Shown here in pieces: positions 27,220 through 40,100 of a stretch of DNA of 64,000 nt. How positions within the stretch are numbered: position 1 is the first letter of the stretch; each line of letters starts with the position of its first letter. Made by a program: the position numbers and the translations under genes. Under the pieces are notes generated by a model. It searched no databases and had not been told where the DNA came from. It was given only the letters and a program-made list of their open reading frames with translations. Origin of the DNA: Anolis sagrei (taxonomy: Eukaryota > Chordata > Lepidosauria > Squamata > Anolidae); the NCBI RefSeq assembly GCF_037176765.1, contig NC_090024.1, positions 241,791,071-241,855,070 of the forward strand, given 5' to 3'.

Positions 27220-27365
27220 AAATAAAAATAAATCAATATAAATATAAATATTATTTTATATTTATATTTTTATATAATATTATATATTTTATATTTATAT
27301 TTTTATATAATATTATATATTTTATATTGATATAAAATGAAATATATAAAATATATAAAATCCTA
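27220..27365 (+). repeat. AT-rich palindromic low-complexity tract
   Basis: Almost only A and T, with repeated TATATTTATATTTTTATATAA blocks (split here: TTTATATTTTTATATAAT) that can self-pair. Confidence 0.8.
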
Positions 27366-27443
27366 AATCCAAGATATTTCTGATATTTTGCATAAATGAG
27401 GCTTAGGAAGCAAGACACCATTGCAGAAAAGACAAAGAGGAAG

Positions 27444-27600
27444 TACGCATGCGCCATTGTTTTGTGGCTCTTCCATCAGACTGGGCGTGCGGGGAGAAGA
27501 CTGAGCACAAAGGTGCGCATGCGCAGCCTTGGTCTGCCTCCACTAGGAGAATGGGAGGAGTCAGAACTAAGGCGACTGAACACAAAGATGCGCATGCGCA
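27444..27600 (+). promoter_or_regulatory. NRF1-type promoter sites, two in a 75-bp tandem duplication
   Basis: The palindrome TGCGCATGCGCA (the NRF1 consensus) occurs at 27514-27525 and 27589-27600. A close variant TACGCATGCGCC lies at 27444-27455. The two perfect sites are exactly 75 bases apart in a tandem duplication covering about 27501-27649. They lie 250-500 bases upstream of the first exon of the coiled-coil gene, in sequence richer in CpG than its surroundings. Function is inferred from motif and position. Confidence 0.6.
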
Positions 27601-27897
27601 GCCTTGGTCTGCCTCCACTAGGAGAATGAGTGGAATCAGAACTAAGGCCCCGCCCACTTACCAACAAGGGATTATCTACAAACTACCTCAAAATCAGAAA
27701 CTGGAAATACCTCACTCGTGGGCCGAGGAAGGAATAAAATGACTAAAGACAACAAGAGGATTCTAAATATTTATGTTTCAGAACGGAAACCTAAGAAGCT
27801 AGGTTGATTCAGGATGCTTTGCGTTTTGATCTCGTGAAGGACTTTTGAGACGGACCCTAACGTCACAAGAACCCCGCAGCCATGTTGGCTTCCGACG

Positions 27898-27911
27898 GTC
27901 ACCATGGAAAC
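27898..27911 (+). promoter_or_regulatory. RFX X-box
   Basis: GTCACCATGGAAAC fits the X-box consensus GTHNYYATRRNAAC at every position. A second, imperfect RFX-like site, GTTGCTAGGAGAC, follows at 27927-27939. RFX factors acting through X-boxes drive ciliary genes, which fits the coiled-coil product downstream. A CRE half-site ACGTCA lies at 27860-27865. Confidence 0.6.
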
Positions 27912-27939
27912 GACGGGCCTTCGGGGGTTGCTAGGAGAC

Positions 27940-27984
27940 GGAGGGACGCGAGGGGAAAAAAAGAGGTGGCTACGACACTGCCTG
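27940..27984 (+). other. Probable non-coding first exon of the coiled-coil gene, 3' end
   Basis: The segment ends at a donor CCTG|GTAAAA (27985). Its true 5' end is unknown; the X-boxes at 27898-27939 suggest transcription starts at or after them. An ATG at 27882 opens a frame through this segment that, after splicing to 30073, stops at 30141-30143, beyond the main ATG (30094). If that ATG is transcribed it makes an overlapping upstream ORF; otherwise this exon is simply leader. Confidence 0.5.
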
Positions 27985-28035
27985 GTAAAATAGTAGTAGA
28001 ACTATTGTTTGCTATAGTTATGGCTTCTTTACTGT

Positions 28036-30030
28036 TTGAAGCGAGTGTGGATGTTGCAATTAGCCATCTTGATTAGCATTGAGTAGCCTTGCGGCTGCAA
28101 AGTCAATCACTGAGGGTATCCGCATAGAGGTGGCCTGGCTATTGTTGCCTGGAGGCACCCTCTGAGGAATTCTTGTTTGTTTGCATTGTTTTGAAGGCAT
28201 TTCTATGTTGCAATTAGCCATCTTGATTAGCACTGAGTAGCCTTGCGGCTGCAAAGTCAATCAGTGAGGGTATCCGCATAGAGGTGGCCTGGCTATTGTT
28301 GCCTGGAGGCACCCTCTGTGGAATTCTTGTTTGTTTGCATTGTTTTGAAGGCATTTCTATGTTGCAATTAGCCATCTTGATTAGCACTGAGTAGCCTTGC
28401 GGCTGCAAAGTCAATCAGTGAGGGTATCTGCATAGAGGTGGCCTGGCTATTGTTGCCTGGAGGCACCCTCTGTGGAATTCTTGTTTGTTTGCATTGTTTT
28501 GAAGGCATTTCTATGTTGCAATTAGCCATCTTGATTAGCACTGAGTAGCCTTGCGGCTGCAAAGTCAATCAGTGAGGGTATCCGCATAGAGGTGGCCTGG
28601 CTATTGTTGCCTGGAGGCACCCTCTGTGGAATTCTTGTTTGTTTGCATTGTTTTGAAGGCATTTTATGTTGCAATTAGCCATCTTGATTAGCATTGAGTA
28701 GCATTGCGGCTGCAAAGTCAATCAGTGAGGGTATCCGCATAGAGGTGGCCTGGCTATTGTTGCCTGGAGGCACCCTCTGAGGAATTCTTGTTTGTTTGCA
28801 TTGTTTTGAAGGCATTTCTATGTTGCAATTAGCCATCTTGATTAGCACTGAGTAGCCTTGCGGCTGCAAAGTCAATCAGTGAGGGTATCCGCATAGAGGT
28901 GGCCTGGCTATTGTTGCCTGGAGGCACCCTCTGTGGAATTCTTGTTTGTTTGCATTGTTTTGAAGGCATTTCTATGTTGCAATTAGCCATCTTGATTAGC
29001 ACTGAGTAGCCTTGCGGCTGCAAAGTCAATCAGTGAGGGTATCTGCATAGAGGTGGCCTGGCTATTGTTGCCTGGAGGCACCCTCTGTGGAATTCTTGTT
29101 TGTTTGCATTGTTTTGAAGGCATTTCTATGTTGCAATTAGCCATCTTGATTAGCACTGAGTAGCCTTGCGGCTGCAAAGTCAATCAGTGAGGGTATCCGC
29201 ATAGAGGTGGCCTGGCTATTGTTGCCTGGAGGCACCCTCTGTGGAATTCTTGTTTGTTTGCATTGTTTTGAAGGCATTTTATGTTGCAATTAGCCATCTT
29301 GATTAGCATTGAGTAGCATTGCGGCTGCAAAGTCAATCAGTGAGGGTATCCGCATAGAGGTGGCCTGGCTATTGTTGCCTGGAGGCACCCTCTCTGGAAT
29401 TCTTGTTTGTTTGCATTGTTTTGAAGGCATTTCTATGTTGCAATTAGCCATCTTGATTAGCACTGAGTAGCCTTGCGGCTGCAAAGTCAATCAGTGAGGG
29501 TATCCGCATAGAGGTGGCCTGGCTATTGTTGCCTGGAGGCACCCTCTGTGGAATTCTTGTTTGTTTGCATTGTTTTGAAGGCATTTTTATGTTGCAATTA
29601 GCCATCTTGATTAGCATTGAGTAGCCTTCCGGCTGCAAAGTCAATCAGTGAGGGTATCCGCATAGAGGTGGCCTGGCTATTGTTGCCTGGAGGCACCCTC
29701 TGTGGAATTCTTGTTTGTTTGCATTGTTTTGAAGGCATTTATATGTTGCAATTAGCCATCTTGATTAGCACTGAGGAGCCTTGCGGCTGCAAAGTCAATC
29801 AGTGAGGGTATCCGCATAGAGGTGGCCTGGCTATTGTTGCCTGGAGGCACCCTCTGTGGAATTCTTGTTTGTTTGCATTGTTTTGAAGGCATTTTTATGT
29901 TGCAATTAGCCATCTTGATTAGCATTGAGTAGCCTTGCGGCTGCAAAGTCATTCAGTGATGGTATCTGCATAGAGGTGGCCTGGCTATTGTTGCCTGGAG
30001 GCACCCTCTGTGGAATTTGCATTGTTTTGA
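28036..30030 (+). repeat. 154-bp satellite array in intron 1 of the coiled-coil gene
   Basis: Thirteen near-identical monomers of 153-154 bp. Each has GTTGCAATTAGCCATCTTGA, TTGCGGCTGCAAAGTCAATC, AGAGGTGGCCTGGCTATTGT and TTGTTTGTTTGCATTGTTTT. The first third matches the Penelope-like repeat at 27040-27090. Private variants recur every 615 bases (AGCATTGCGG at 28699 and 29314; GTATCTGCATAG at 28423 and 29038), showing a four-monomer higher-order unit. Starts about 50 bases after the exon 1 donor and ends about 40 bases before the exon 2 acceptor, so it fills the intron. The repeated 66-codon antisense frames are not genes. Confidence 0.92.
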
Positions 30031-30072
30031 AGGCATTTTCCCCCCTTCTGTTTGCATGTGCTCTCTTTGCAG

Positions 30073-30159
30073 CATCTCTTCCTGGCTTCAAAGATGTCTG
30101 CTGGGAATCCATATTCGAATATCCTGCCCAAGAGCATGCTTAGCAGTTTGAAGAACCCG
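30073..30159 (+). CDS. Coiled-coil gene exon 2 with start codon at 30094
   Basis: Acceptor CTTTGCAG ends at 30072 and donor CCCG|GTGAGT follows 30159. From the ATG at 30094 the exon reads MSAGNPYSNILPKSMLSSLKNP in phase 0. The frame entering from exon 1 stops inside this exon, so 30094 is preferred. Confidence 0.7.
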
Positions 30160-33100
30160 GTGAGTCCCAGACAGAGAAGATGGCTCTGTAGTACTTAAAG
30201 TACAAGGGATTTGGTGTGGTTTCTTTCTTCCTTGACAATGTGGTGGCACTTTCTTTGTGGAAAACCCTACAAATATCCAGTAGGCGCAAATTTAAATACA
30301 GGTGGGGTTGGTGGGGAGATAGACCTTGTCGTTTGGGAGTTGTAGTTGCTGGGATGTATAGTTCACCTCACCAACGATAGAATTGGGACAAATTTCCCAC
30401 ACAGAACTCCAATGACCAACAGAAAATACCGGAAGGGTTTGGTGGGCACTGACCTTGAGTTTGGGAGTTGTAGTTGCTGGGATTTATAGTTCTCCCACAA
30501 CCAAAGAGCAATCTGAACTCCGCGAATGATGGAACTGAACCAAACTTGGCACACAGGACTCCCACGGCCAACAGAAAATACTGAAAGGGTTTGGTGGCCA
30601 CTGACCTTGAGTTTGGGAGTTGTAGTTCGCCTGCATCCAAAGAGCACTGTGGACTCAAACAATGATGGATCTGGACTAAACTTGGCACAAATACTTAGTA
30701 TAACCAAATGTGAACGCTAGTGGAATTTGGGGGAAATAGACCTTGACGTTTGGGAGTTGTAGTTGCTGGGATTTATAGTTCTCTTACAGCCAAAGAGCAA
30801 TCTGAACTCCGCCAATGATGGAATTGAACCAAACTTGGCACACATAACTCCCATGACCAACAGAAAATACTGGAAGAGTTTGGTGGGCATTGACCTTGAG
30901 TTTGGGAGTTGTAGTTGCTGGGATTTATAGTTCTCCTACAACCAAAGAGCAATCTGAACTCCGCCAATGATGGAATTGAACCAAACTTGGCACAAAGAAC
31001 TCCCATGACCAACATGGGCACTGACCTTGAGTTTGGGAGTTGTAGTTCACCTACATCCAGGGAGGACTGCGGACTCAAACAATGATAGATCTGGACCAAA
31101 CTTGGCATGAGTACTTAGTATACCCAAATGTGAATGCTAGTGGAGTTTGGGGGAAATAGACCTTGACATTTGGGAGTTGTGGTTGCTGGGATTTATAGTT
31201 CACGTACAATCAAAGAGCATTCTGAACCCCACCAACGATGGAGTTGGACCAAACTTGCCACACAGAATTCCCATGGCCAACAGAAAATATTGGAAGGGTT
31301 TGGTGGGCATTGACCTTGAATTTGGGAGTTGTAGGGAAGGTAAAGGCATTCCATGCAGTCATGCTGGCCACATGACCTTAGAGGTGTCTATGGACAACGC
31401 CAGCTCTTCAGCTTATAAATGGGAATGAGCACCACCACCCCGAGTTGGACACGACTAGACTTAATGTCAGGGGGAAACCTTTACCTTTTACTCCCCTGAG
31501 TATGATCATCCATATTTGGTGGATTGCCACCATGTTACGAAAATGCTTTACCTCCCTATGAAAGGTTAAGATGGGTGAGTCCAGTGTGACATCCTTTGGT
31601 TGGGAGTGTCATCAGAAAGGTAATCAGAAAAGCATTCTAACTTTGCATGTTCTCAGGGGTGCTTTCTTGGTTCCCCCGTTGTGCGTGTCAAGACTAAGGA
31701 GTCCATGGAAGATTGCTTGCTTCTTTCCTGGAAACTAATTCCAATTTTGCTGCATTTAGGATTATAGCCCGTGGCAAAGAAAAGCTAGGAAGCAAACGCC
31801 ACGTCTAGACTTACCACCACTCAATAGATCAGAAGAGAAGAAGGAAGGAAGAAGTAAATCAGGTAAGGGGTGTTAGCTAGAAATGGCACACCACTTCTTG
31901 TTATAGAGAAGATACTATTTGATGAACATGTGGGAGATTGATAGTCTTGGAAATAGCAACCTTCTTCAAGCCTCCACTAGTGACTTGTTATGTTTACAAT
32001 TCAGATTACTTACTGTATTATATATGTGTGTATTGGTATGCAGCTTTCCTTAACTCTGTGTTATTGGAGGGGCTGCAGACCATGTGACCAGATCTGGGAC
32101 TGTTCAGGACTCAGACTCCATTTTAGATACAGTATGTTTTCTAACGCCAGTAAAAACAGTATATATGTGTATTGGTTTTCAGTTTTCCTTAACTCTATGT
32201 TTTTGGAGGGGCTGCAGACCATGTGATCAGATCTGGGACTGTTCAGGACTCAGACTCCATTTTAGATACAGTATGTTTTCTAACGCCAGTAGAAACAGTA
32301 TATATGTGTATTGGTTTTCAGTTTTCCTTAACTCTATGTTATTGGAGGGGCTGCAGACCATGTGACCAGATCTGGGACTGTTCAGGACTCAGACTCCATT
32401 TTAGATACAGTATGTTTTGTAACACCAATAGAAACAGTATATGTGTGTATTGGTTTTCAGTTTTCCTTAACTCTATGTTATTGGAGGGGCTGCAGACCAT
32501 GTGATCAGATCTGGGACTGTTCAGGACTCAGACTCCATTTTAGATACAGTATGTTTTCTAACGCCAGTAAAAACAGTATATATGTGTATTGGTTTTCAGT
32601 TTTCCTTAACTCTATGTTATTGGAGGGGCTGCAGACCATGTGATCAGATCTGGGACTGTTCAGGACTCAGACTCCATTTTAGATACAGTATGTTTTCAAA
32701 CGCCAATAGAAACAGTATATGTGTGTATTGGTTTGCAGTTTTCCTTAACTCTATGTTATGGGAGGGGCTGCAGACCATGTGATCAGACTTGGGACTGTTC
32801 AGGACTCAGACTCCGTTTTAGATACAGTATGTTTTCAAACGCCAGTATGCTTTGAGAACAGTATGCTTAATGCCTTCTTTGCCTCGATCTTCTCACAAAA
32901 AGAAAGTCATCTTCAACCTCAGCAAGATAGAATGGATGAGGGATTAGAGGACATCCAACCCCAAATTGGGAAACAAGTCATCCAGGAATACCTGGCCACT
33001 CTAATGAGTCCAAGTCCCCTTTCAGGGCCAGATCAACTACGCCCAAGAGTACTGAAGGAACTGGCGGAAGTCATTTCGGAACCATTGGCAACCATCTTTG

Positions 33101-36100
33101 AGAGTTCTTGGAGAACGGGAGAAGTCCCAGCATATTGGAGGAAGGCCAATGTGGTCCCAATCTTCAAGAAGGGAAAAAAGGATGACCCAAACAACTACCG
33201 TCCGGTCAGCCTCACGTCGATACCGGGCAAGATTCTGGAAAAGATTGTCAAGGAAGTGGTCTGCAAACACTTAGAAACAAATGCGGTCATTGCTAATAGT
33301 CAACATGGATTTATCAAAAACAAGTCATGCCAGACTCATCTGATCTCTGTCTTCGATAGAGTTACAAGCTGGGTAGATGCGGGGAATGCCGTGGATGTGG
33401 CGTGTCTGGATTTCGGGAAGGCCTTCGCAAGGTCCCCCATGACCTGCTGGCAAGGAAACTAGTCCAATGTGGGCGAGGCAAAACTACGGTGAGGTGGATC
33501 TGAAATTGGTTAAATGGACGAACCCAGAGGGTGCTCACTAATGCCTCCTCTTCATCCTGGAAAGAAGTGACGAGCGGAGTGCCGCAGGGTTCCGTCCTGG
33601 GCCCAGTCCTGTTCAACATCTTTATTAATGACTTAGATGAAGGGCTAGAAGGCATGATCATCAAGTTTGCAGACGACACCAAATTGGGAGGGAGAGCCAA
33701 TACTCCAGAGAACAGGAGCAGAATTCAAAACGATCTTGACAGATTAGAGAGATGGGCCAAAACTAACAAAATGAAGTTCAACAAGGACAAATGCAAGATA
33801 CTCCACTTTGGCAGGAAAAACGAAATGCAAAGAGACAGAATGGGGGACAATGCCTGGCTCGAGAGCAGTGCGTGTGAAAAAGATCTTGGAGTCCTCGTGG
33901 ACAACAAGTTAAACATGAGCCAACAATGTGATGTGGCGGCAAAAAAAGCCAATGGGATTTTGGCCTGCATCAATAGGAGCATAGTGTCTAGATCTAGGGA
34001 AGTCATGCTACCCCTCTATTCCACTTTGGTTAGACCACTTTTCCTGGAATATTGTGTCCAATTCTGGGCACCACGATTGAAGAGAGATATTGACAAGCTG
34101 GAATGTGTCCAGAGGAGGGCGACTAAAATGATCAAGGGTCTGGAGAACAAGCCCTATGAAGAGTGGCTTAAAGAGCTGGACATGTTTAGCCTGAAGAAGA
34201 GAAGGCTGAGAGGAGATATGATAGCCATGTATAAATATGTGAGAGGAAGCCACAGGGAGGAGGGAGCAAGCTTGTTTACTGCTTCCATGAAGATTAGGAC
34301 AAGGAACAACAATGGCTTCAAACTACAAGAGAGGAGATTCCATCTGAACATGAGGAAGAATTTCCTGACTGTGAGAGCCGTTCAGCAGTGGAACTCTCTG
34401 CCCCGGAGTGTGGTGGAGGCTCCTTCTTTGGAAGCTTTTAAACAGAGGCTGGATGGCCATCTGTCAGGGGTCATTTGAATGCAATATTCCTGCTTCTTGG
34501 CAGAATGGGGTTGGACTGGATGGCCCATGAGGTCTCTTCCAACTCTTTGATTCTATGATTCTAGGGGCTGGATGGCCATCTGTCAGGGGTGATTTGAATG
34601 CAATATTCCTGCTTCTTGGCAGAATGGGGTTGGTCCGGATGGCCCATGAGTGATATGTCATCTTTTTCTTGCCTGGGAGCAGGAGGGCTTTGTTTCCATG
34701 CCTTGCTTTCTCCTCTGTTACTTTGCACACAAACTGGAAACTGGGCTTTTTGCAAAGGCATAATGTTTGTTTTCTTCTAGTGAGCGAAAGAAGCCCAGTC
34801 TTTGGCTTGAAGATGCCGCTCCCCGTGAAACAGAGGGTCCATTTCTCACAGGCCATGGCAAAGGAAATGAAGTTGGCAAAGAGCTTGGAGAACATCAAAA
34901 TTTTGCAGGTGCACCAAAGCTTTGTTCTGGGATTCATCAGTGTTGATGCTATTGATACGGAAACACCTTTTTACAAATCTCCGAGACCGAAGGTTGTTTA
35001 TTAGTGTCAACCAATCTGCAATTATCTGGAATGTTTACGTTCATTTTTGAATAGTTGGGCCTTTAGCTTGACAACCACAGCACTGGTTAAACAGGTGGTT
35101 TAACATCAACACTTTTAGAAGTATCTCAAACACAGGCAGGTTAGAAAATTTAATATAAGAGAATGAACAGCAGGTGGTTGTATTTCCTTTACGTTATTTA
35201 TTCCAACATGATTACATATATTATTTGGGAGAATCATTGTATCCACATGGGTATCTTGCTATCCATGCATGTTTTTGTTTGTGTACAGACATTTTTAGTG
35301 TAGGCACATTAGTTTCTAGGATATTTTAGTATCCATAGAGTGAACATTTATATTATATCTGAACCTGTATTTTAATTCAGAGTATAAAATGTATAAAATA
35401 TATAATGCAGCCTATTGGATTACAGGCTTAAGGAGGACCAGTACAGTTCTTGATATTGGGTGCTCCTTTAGTTTTATTTTGGTGTCTTGTAGATAATACA
35501 CACACACACACACATATAATATCTACTAGCTGCCCCCTGCCATATGTTGTTGTGGCCCACTCTGTGTATATGTGTTTTGTGTGTGTATATATTTGTGTAT
35601 ATGTGTGTTTGCGTATATATGTGTGTGTGTGTGTGGTTTTGCATGTGCGTTGTAATTTATTTTTCGTTTTTTGGCTTTTTAAGCCTTTTCTGCTATGTTT
35701 TCCAGTGTTTTTATGAGTGATGGTGACTTGTTGGCCTGTTTGGTGTCTTGTGTCCAAATTTGGTGTCAATTCGTCCAGTGGTCTTTGGGTTATGTTAATC
35801 CCACCAACTGTTGCATCCCAGTTCAAGAAACAAGACCATAAGATTAAATCCACCACTCTGGACTGTAGGAAAAGCAATCCTTGTTTATTGATGAAAAATT
35901 GGTTACAAAAGAAAGGTAAATGCAGAGTAAAAAAGCCACAGAAAACCACAGTAGTCAATAGGATCTCTGAACTTGAACAAAACTTCAAAAGCCACAAAAC
36001 AATAACCAGGAGTCTGATAGCCTTTTACTAACCATGAACTTGGAAACTATAAGCCTCTGGGATTACTGGCCATGGAACACAGGAATTCTGCCAAGACCAG

Positions 36101-37085
36101 CCACAGTCCTGAATGTTGCTTGACCTAAAGAAGCACCCGGCAGGGATGCTCTTAAACCAAAGAAGCTATTCTTAGAAACGCCCCTTGACTTTTCTGTTTG
36201 GGCCTCTTTCTGCTGAAGGCGTTGTGACCTTCGTACAGACTGAGAAACAAATCTATCTCTGACTATCTGTTCTCTCCGGACCTCGTTATCAAGCCCAGGT
36301 GGGGAGATATCACGGCTAACTTCCAAAACATTCTCTTCTAACTGTTGGGTTTCATTTTCATTTCCACTGACCTCTGCATCAACAACAGATTCCACACTGT
36401 CAGAGTCAGGGAGAGCTTGCTCAGTTTGAAAAACTATCAGAGAATCCTGTTCACACAGATCAGGATCAGGCTGAACCCCAACACCAACAAACATTACATT
36501 TTATATAGATAAGATAGAAGATAGATAGATAGATAGATGTATATGTATTATGCATGGGCAATCCATGGTTTTAAATAGTTTTAAAGTACTTACAAAACTA
36601 GAGGGCGCTGGTGCTTTGCTTCTAAAGTGTTGCTAAAGTGCATTGTCGAAGGCTTTCATGGCCGGAATCACTGTGTTGTTGTAGGTTTTTTCGGGCTATA
36701 TGGCCATGTTCTAGAGACATTATCTCCTGACGTTTTGCCTGCACCTATGGCAATCATTCTCAGAGGTAGTGAGGTAACCTCTAGAACATGGCCATATAGC
36801 CCGAAAAAACCTACAACAACTTGTTGCTAAAGTTCTGGTGGTGAAAATTTCAGAACTCTAACAACACTTTCAAAATGTCATTATTTTATTACTGGCAATT
36901 TTAATGACAGAACCATTTAGGAGTTGCCATTTATAACAAAATTTTGAAAGTTTTGTTAGAGTTCTGAAATTTTCACCACCAGAACTTTAGCAACATTTTA
37001 GAAGCAAAGCACCAACGCCCCCTAGTTTTGTACTTTAGAACCGCTTAGAACCATGGATTGCCCATACCACATTATACATATACAT

Positions 37086-37125
<40 letters not shown>

Positions 37126-40100
37126 GTTGTTGTTCATTCGTTCAGTCGTCTCCGACTCTTCGTGACCTCATGGACCAGTCCACGCCAGAGCTCCCTGTCG
37201 GCCGTCACCACCCCCAGCTCCTTCAAGGTCAGTCCAGTCACTTCAAGGATGCCATCCATCCATCTTGCCCTTGGTCGGCCCTTATATATATATACACACA
37301 CACATATATATACATACACACACACATATACACACACACAATTAAGAGATTTGATGGGTGGAACTAAAGCCCCTTTTACACTGCTATACAATCCAGTTGA
37401 TCAAAACCGATAATCTACATTATCTGCTTTGAACTGGATTATATGAGTCTACAGTATCATATAATCCAGTTCAAAGCAGACAATCAGGATTTTATATAGC
37501 AGTGTAGAAAGGGCCTACATTTCCTCTGCAACTCACATAAGATGGAGTCTGTGTCTCATATTTTTGAAGACAGCAAAATTTGAAACCCTTTGCTTATGTA
37601 AAATTGGGAGTGACGACCCTTCCACACAGCTGGAAAAAAATCCTACATTTTCTGCTTTGAACTAGAATATATGGCAGTGTGGACTCAGGATTGTTCCACA
37701 CAGCCCTATATCTCAGAATATCAAGGCAGGAAATCCCACAATATCTGTTTTCAACTGGATTATCTGAGTCCACACTCAGATAATGTGGGATTCCATCTGA
37801 ACATGAGGAAGAGCTTTCTGACTGTGAGAGCCGTTCAGCAGTGGAACTCTCTGCCCTGGAGTGTGGTGGAGACTCCTTCTTTGAAAGCTTTTAAACAGAG
37901 GATGGATGGGCATCTGTCAGGGGTGCTTTGAATGCAATATTCCTGCTTCTTGGCAGAATGGGGTTGCACTGGATGGCCCATGAGGTCTCTTCCAACTCTT
38001 GGATTCTATGATTCTATGATTTTTTGTCATGATATTCTGGGATGTAGGGCTGTGTGGAAGGGCCCTCAGATAACCCAGTTCAAAGCAGACATTGTGGGAT
38101 TTTCTGCCTTGATATTCTGGGTTATACGGCGGCGTGAAAGGGCCATGAGAGCGCCAGCCATGGAGCCCAAGCAATTATGGGACAATGTCCTCTTGCAGGA
38201 CCTGAAGGAATGGAGCAGGGACAGATGAGCCACTATAATAACCTTTTGGAAATATTTCCAGCGGATTTCCAAGAGCCGGAGACACAGCTTGGATGAACTG
38301 AAGCACCACTCCAAAGTCCTCTTGAAGAAGAACCTGGGGCTGATGGAGTGGATCAAGGAAATGGATTATGAAAGTGCCAAAGACGCCAGGGATCTCCTCC
38401 AGCAGTATGAAATGTTTGGGGTAAGGCTCGGTTTTACAGTTTAGAGCAGGCATAGGCAAACTTGGGCCCTCCAGGTGTTTTGGACTTCAACTTCCACAAT
38501 TCCTAACAGCCTTTGGCTTTTCTCTCCGCAGACAGTCATCACGACCCTCCGGGACTCGACCCAGAACCAGGTTGGCATCGCAAAAAGGGAACTCATGGAG
38601 AAAGAGAAAATAGTGGAGAAGAACATGGGAAGTAAGCAGCATCCCACAAGACCTGGGGCTGAAAGGAAGGGATGGGAAAACAGGTGTTTTTGCCCTTCCT
38701 GGGACCATTTGGAGGCATTTTGAGACAATAATAATAATAGTAATTCCATACCTTTATCTTCTTTGCCTTGGTCTTCCCCTTCCTCCCACGACCAGAACTA
38801 GATGCGGAGATGGCGCGCATGAACACGAAAGTGCAGTCCCTCCAGGATGAGCTCAATCTCTTGCGGTCCTACATGGACAAGGAGTATCCGGTTAAAGCGG
38901 TCCAGATTTCATCTCTGATGCGGAGCATCCGGAACCTGATTGAAGAGCAACAGGTATGGACAGGAGGCTTCTTCCACCTTTCGTTCACTTGCCTTGGGAA
39001 TTATTTTTTTTTTTTGGAAAAATGATGCTATAACCTTTTGGGAAATGGAAATCTCCATGACCTTTTCGGGGAATGGCATTCACCACCATTTTGGGAAAAT
39101 CAGGAATCTCCCTGATGGAGTCTGAGTCCTGAACAGTCGCAAATCTGATCACATGGTCTGCAGCCCGTCCCATAACATAGAGTTAAGGAAAACTGCAAAC
39201 CAATACACACATATAACACTGTACTGTTTCTACTCGCGTTTGAAAACATACTGTATCTAAAATGGAGTCTGAGTCTTGAACAGTCCCAGATCTGATCACA
39301 TGGTCTGCAGCCCCTCCAATAACATAGAGCTAAGGAAACCTGCAAACCAATACACACATATACAAACTGTACGGTTTCTACTGGCATTTGAAAACATACT
39401 GTATCTAAAATAGAGTCTGAGTCCTGAACAGTCACAGATCTGATCACATGGTCTGCAGCCCTTCCAATAACATAGAGTTAAGGAAAACTGCAAACCAATA
39501 CACACATATACTGTTTCTACTGGTGTTTGAAAACATACTGTATCTAAAATGGAGTCTGAGTCCTGAACAGTCGCAGATCTGATCACATGGTCTGCAGCCC
39601 CTCCAATAACATAGAGTTAAGGAAATCTGCAAACCAATACACACATATACAAACTATACTGTTTCTACTGGCGTTTGAAAACATACTGTATCTAAAATGG
39701 AGTCTGAATCCTGAACAGTCCCAGATCTGATCACACTGTCTGCATCCCCTCCCATAACATAGAGTTAAGGAAAACTGCAAACCAATACACACATATACTG
39801 TTTCTACTGGCATTTGAAAACATACTGTATCTAAAATGGAGTCTGAGTCCTGAACAGTCCCAGATCTGATCACATGGTCTGCAGCCCCTCCCATAATGTA
39901 GAGTTAAGGAAAACTGCAAACCAATACACACATATACAAACTGTACTGTTTCTACTGGCATTTGAAAACATACTGTATCTAAAATGGAGTCTGAGTCCTG
40001 AACAGTCCCAGATCTGATCACATGGTCTGCAGCCCCTCCAATAACATAGAGTTAAGGAAAACTGAAAACCAATACACACATATACAAACTGTACTGTTTC

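Noticed and set aside
28036-30030. CRISPR-like array of direct repeats
   Set aside because: Vertebrate DNA; repeat units are head to tail without distinct spacers.
28060-30112. Repeated 66-codon antisense ORFs starting MTLQPQGYS
   Set aside because: By-product of the 154-bp satellite.
35428-35997. 189-codon antisense ORF
   Set aside because: Crosses microsatellite and the edge of the LTR fossil; chance frame.
38144-38228. Extra coding exon (MEPKQLWDNVLLQDLKEWSRD) of the coiled-coil gene
   Set aside because: No usable donor follows, it stops in frame, and exon 4 joins exon 5 in phase without it.
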